Assembly: GCA_021775835.1 (NCBI GenBank) | Contig: JAJFHC010000072.1 | Coordinates: forward strand, 1 to 15,625 | DNA length: 15,625 nucleotides | Direction: 5' to 3' | Origin: Hyphomicrobiales bacterium | Lineage (GTDB): Bacteria; Pseudomonadota; Alphaproteobacteria; Rhizobiales; JAJFHC01 | Shown: piece by piece, positions 13,696-15,625 of the stretch | How positions within the stretch are numbered: position 1 is the stretch's first letter | How the letters are laid out: the number at the start of each line of letters is the position of its first letter | Notes under the pieces: generated by a model | Seen by the model: only the letters and a program-made list of their open reading frames with translations | Database searches by the model: none | What the model was told of the DNA's origin: nothing | Program-made: the position numbers and the translations under genes

Positions 13696-14622
13696 CGCCA
13701 CGGGATGGAACGGTCTGCCGAGACAGGCCGGGGCGTTGAGCCTGATTCTCGTCGCGTCTCGCGAGATAAGGCTCAAAACGATAATGGTTGCTAGATAGGG
13801 CACCATCGCCAGCAGGTGCGACGACACATCGATACCCAAGGCCTGGACGTGGAGTCCGGCGATGGTCAACCCACCAAAGATATAGGCGCCGATCAGAACC
13901 CTGCCGGGCCGCCAGGTTGCGAAGACCACCAGGGCCAGCGCGATCCAGCCGCGTCCGGCCGCCATATTCTCCGACCATTGCGGCGTATAGACAAGCGACA
14001 GATAAGCGCCTGCCAGACCGGCCATGGCGCCACCGAACATGACAGTCATATAGCGGATCTTGATGACCGAGTATCCCAGGGCGTGGGCTGCATCATGAGA
14101 TTCACCAACCGCGCGCAGAATGAGGCCAGCCCTGCTCTTGTAAAGAAACCAGGCAATGACACCAAACATCACAACCGACAGGTAGATCAGAATGTCATGA
14201 TTGAACAGCAGCCTCCCCAATATCGGTATATCGCTGAGGATTGGTATGGAAATGTTCTGCAGGCCCTCGATCGGGGTGCCGATGTAGTCAAGGCCGACAA
14301 AGGCACTGAGACCGACGCCGAAAATGGTGATGGCAAGACCGGTCGCCACCTGGTTTGTCATCAGGGTCAGCGTCAGAAAACCGAATATCAGTGACATCAG
14401 AATGCCGGCGATCATGGCGGCAAGAACCCCAATGAAGATGGAGCCCGTCAGCACCATGAAGATAAAACCTGTGACGGCGCCCACCAGCATCATGCCTTCG
14501 ATCCCGAGGTTCAGGACGCCTGACTTTTCCACAACAAGCTCGCCAAGGGCCGCGAACACCAGCGGTGTTCCGGCGCGTATGGTGGCCAAGATGATTACAA
14601 CGACCGAATCCAAACCGTCCAT
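13693..14622 (-). CDS. ABC transporter permease, second subunit (BMP-type importer)
   Basis: The 309-residue membrane protein belongs to the BPD-type-2/livHM permease family (as in YufQ/NupQ-type nucleoside importers). Its hallmark TPLVFAALGELVVEKSGVLN (residues 19-38) runs on into LGIEGMMLVGA. About eight to nine hydrophobic spans follow, with the late motif GRGWIALALVVFATWRPGRVLIGAYIFGG. I chose the ATG at 14622, which overlaps the stop of the first permease by one base (TGATG), with AAAGGA about 9 nt upstream. The frame is open further upstream only as overlap with that gene. Confidence 0.92.
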   Translation of the reverse strand: MDGLDSVVVIILATIRAGTPLVFAALGELVVEKSGVLNLGIEGMMLVGAVTGFIFMVLTGSIFIGVLAAMIAGILMSLIFGFLTLTLMTNQVATGLAITIFGVGLSAFVGLDYIGTPIEGLQNISIPILSDIPILGRLLFNHDILIYLSVVMFGVIAWFLYKSRAGLILRAVGESHDAAHALGYSVIKIRYMTVMFGGAMAGLAGAYLSLVYTPQWSENMAAGRGWIALALVVFATWRPGRVLIGAYIFGGLTIAGLHVQALGIDVSSHLLAMVPYLATIIVLSLISRDATRIRLNAPACLGRPFHPVA

Positions 14623-15625
14623 CAGCTTGCCGTCCTTTCGGTGTTTGAGATTAATCTGATCCGATAACGGATGAGCACATCCGAACCGAGCACATAGAAC
14701 AACAACAGACCCTGGAACACGCCAGTGACGGCGAGGGGCAATTTCATATGTATCTGCAGGGCTTCGCCGCCCAGATACATCAATGACATGAGCAGACTGG
14801 CAAACAGGATACCAAGCGGATGCAAGCGGCCGAGGAAGGCCACGATGATCGCGGCAAAGCCGTAGCCTGGCGAAATCACGGACTGCAACTGGCCCATTGT
14901 GCCGGAGACCTCGACCAGTCCGGCGACCCCGGCCAGTCCACCACTGATGAGGAAGCTCAACAAGACCACGCGCTTCTGGCTGAAGCCCGCGTAGGCTGCG
15001 GCCGCAGGCGCCTGACCGACAACGGAGACCTTGTAGCCCGAGAACATCCTGGACATGAACACCCACACGGCCACCAGAGCGATCAGGGCCAGGATGACAC
15101 CGGCGTGCAGCCTTGTGCCTTCGAGCAGAACCGGCATAAGCGCGTCATCGCCAAAGAGGCGGGACTCGGGAAAGTTGTAACCATCCGGGTCGCGCAAGGG
15201 CCCGTGAACCATGAAACCCAGGAGTTGGAGGGCGACGTAGGTCAGCATGAGGCTTGTCAGAATCTCATTGGCATTAAACTGGTTGCGGAGAAAAGCCGGG
15301 ATTGCGCCCCAGGCCATGCCGCCAAGCCCGCCCGCAATGACCATCAGCGGCAGAAGCCAGGGCCCTTCGCTGCCGTAAAATGCCAGGGCCACGGCGCCGC
15401 CACACAGACCGCCAACAGTAATCTGGCCTTCAGCGCCGATGTTCCAGACGTTCCCCCGGAAGCCTACCGACAATCCAATGGCACAAAGCAACAGAGGCGT
15501 TGCCTTGATGGCCCATTCGGCGATGCCATAGACGCTTGTCAGCGGCCTGACAAAAAACGTGTAGAGCACGAGCATCGGGTCGCGTCCAAGGGCTGTGAAC
15601 AATATGACGCCGGTGATCACCGTCA
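14622..15625 (-). CDS. ABC transporter permease, first subunit; truncated by window edge
   Basis: This is the first permease of the same importer (YufP/NupP-like). The visible 334 codons include ATPLLLCAIGLSVGFRGNVWNIGAEGQITVGG, the family's key segment, and the later GQAPAAAAYAGFSQKRVVLLSFLISGGLAGVAG, with about nine spans. The frame continues to the last base of the window (…T-V-I-T-G…), so the real start lies beyond 15625. The GTG at 15620 is not a credible start because family members have a further N-terminal span. The ATPase gene expected in this system is not visible and probably lies upstream. Confidence 0.9.
   Translation of the reverse strand, partial: TVITGVILFTALGRDPMLVLYTFFVRPLTSVYGIAEWAIKATPLLLCAIGLSVGFRGNVWNIGAEGQITVGGLCGGAVALAFYGSEGPWLLPLMVIAGGLGGMAWGAIPAFLRNQFNANEILTSLMLTYVALQLLGFMVHGPLRDPDGYNFPESRLFGDDALMPVLLEGTRLHAGVILALIALVAVWVFMSRMFSGYKVSVVGQAPAAAAYAGFSQKRVVLLSFLISGGLAGVAGLVEVSGTMGQLQSVISPGYGFAAIIVAFLGRLHPLGILFASLLMSLMYLGGEALQIHMKLPLAVTGVFQGLLLFYVLGSDVLIRYRIRLISNTERTAS

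Overview
The window looks like a chromosomal segment of an alphaproteobacterium, probably Hyphomicrobiales-like. This rests on moderately high GC, short or overlapping gene junctions, a membrane-bound PuuD urate oxidase next to PuuE allantoinase, and adjacent tripartite tricarboxylate (TTT) and BMP-type ABC importers. I see no rRNA, tRNA, CRISPR array, transposase or integrase, so this reads as metabolic core/accessory DNA rather than a mobile island.

Layout. Positions 1-574 hold little: one weak hypothetical ORF (219-515). Positions 575-4072, all on the minus strand, form a purine catabolism operon in the order puuD (cytochrome c-fused urate oxidase), 8-oxoguanine deaminase, puuE (allantoinase). 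The deaminase and puuE overlap by 4 nt. A divergent LysR regulator (4213-5145) shares a 140-bp promoter region that carries a 22-bp imperfect direct repeat. A GcvR-like double-ACT protein follows (5274-5801), preceded by a long dyad. Between it and ogt (6185-6688, minus) lies a 36-codon single-membrane-span ORF (5909-6019, minus). It has a good ribosome binding site and, upstream, a perfect TGTGA-N6-TCACA palindrome at the spacing of a class II CRP-type promoter.

Positions 6869-10168 (plus) encode a TTT importer, tctC-tctB-tctA. tctC lacks a normal start codon behind a strong Shine-Dalgarno: one missing G would restore ATG. A 12-bp stem-loop separates tctC from tctB. Positions 10237-12382 (minus) form an uncharacterised three-gene set: a two-span membrane protein, a 71-codon ORF and a secreted protein of twelve exact 36-residue Sel1 repeats. 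A strong intrinsic terminator (around 12440-12471) separates this set from a BMP-family ABC importer (12521-15625, minus: two permeases and the solute-binding protein). The first permease runs off the right edge and the ATPase is presumably beyond it.

How the genes work together (inference from family knowledge): the BMP importer may bring in nucleosides or purines. The deaminase converts 8-oxoguanine to urate, PuuD oxidises urate while passing electrons to cytochrome c, and PuuE opens allantoin to allantoate. The HIU hydrolase and OHCU decarboxylase needed between PuuD and PuuE are not in this window. The TTT importer's substrate cannot be read from the sequence.
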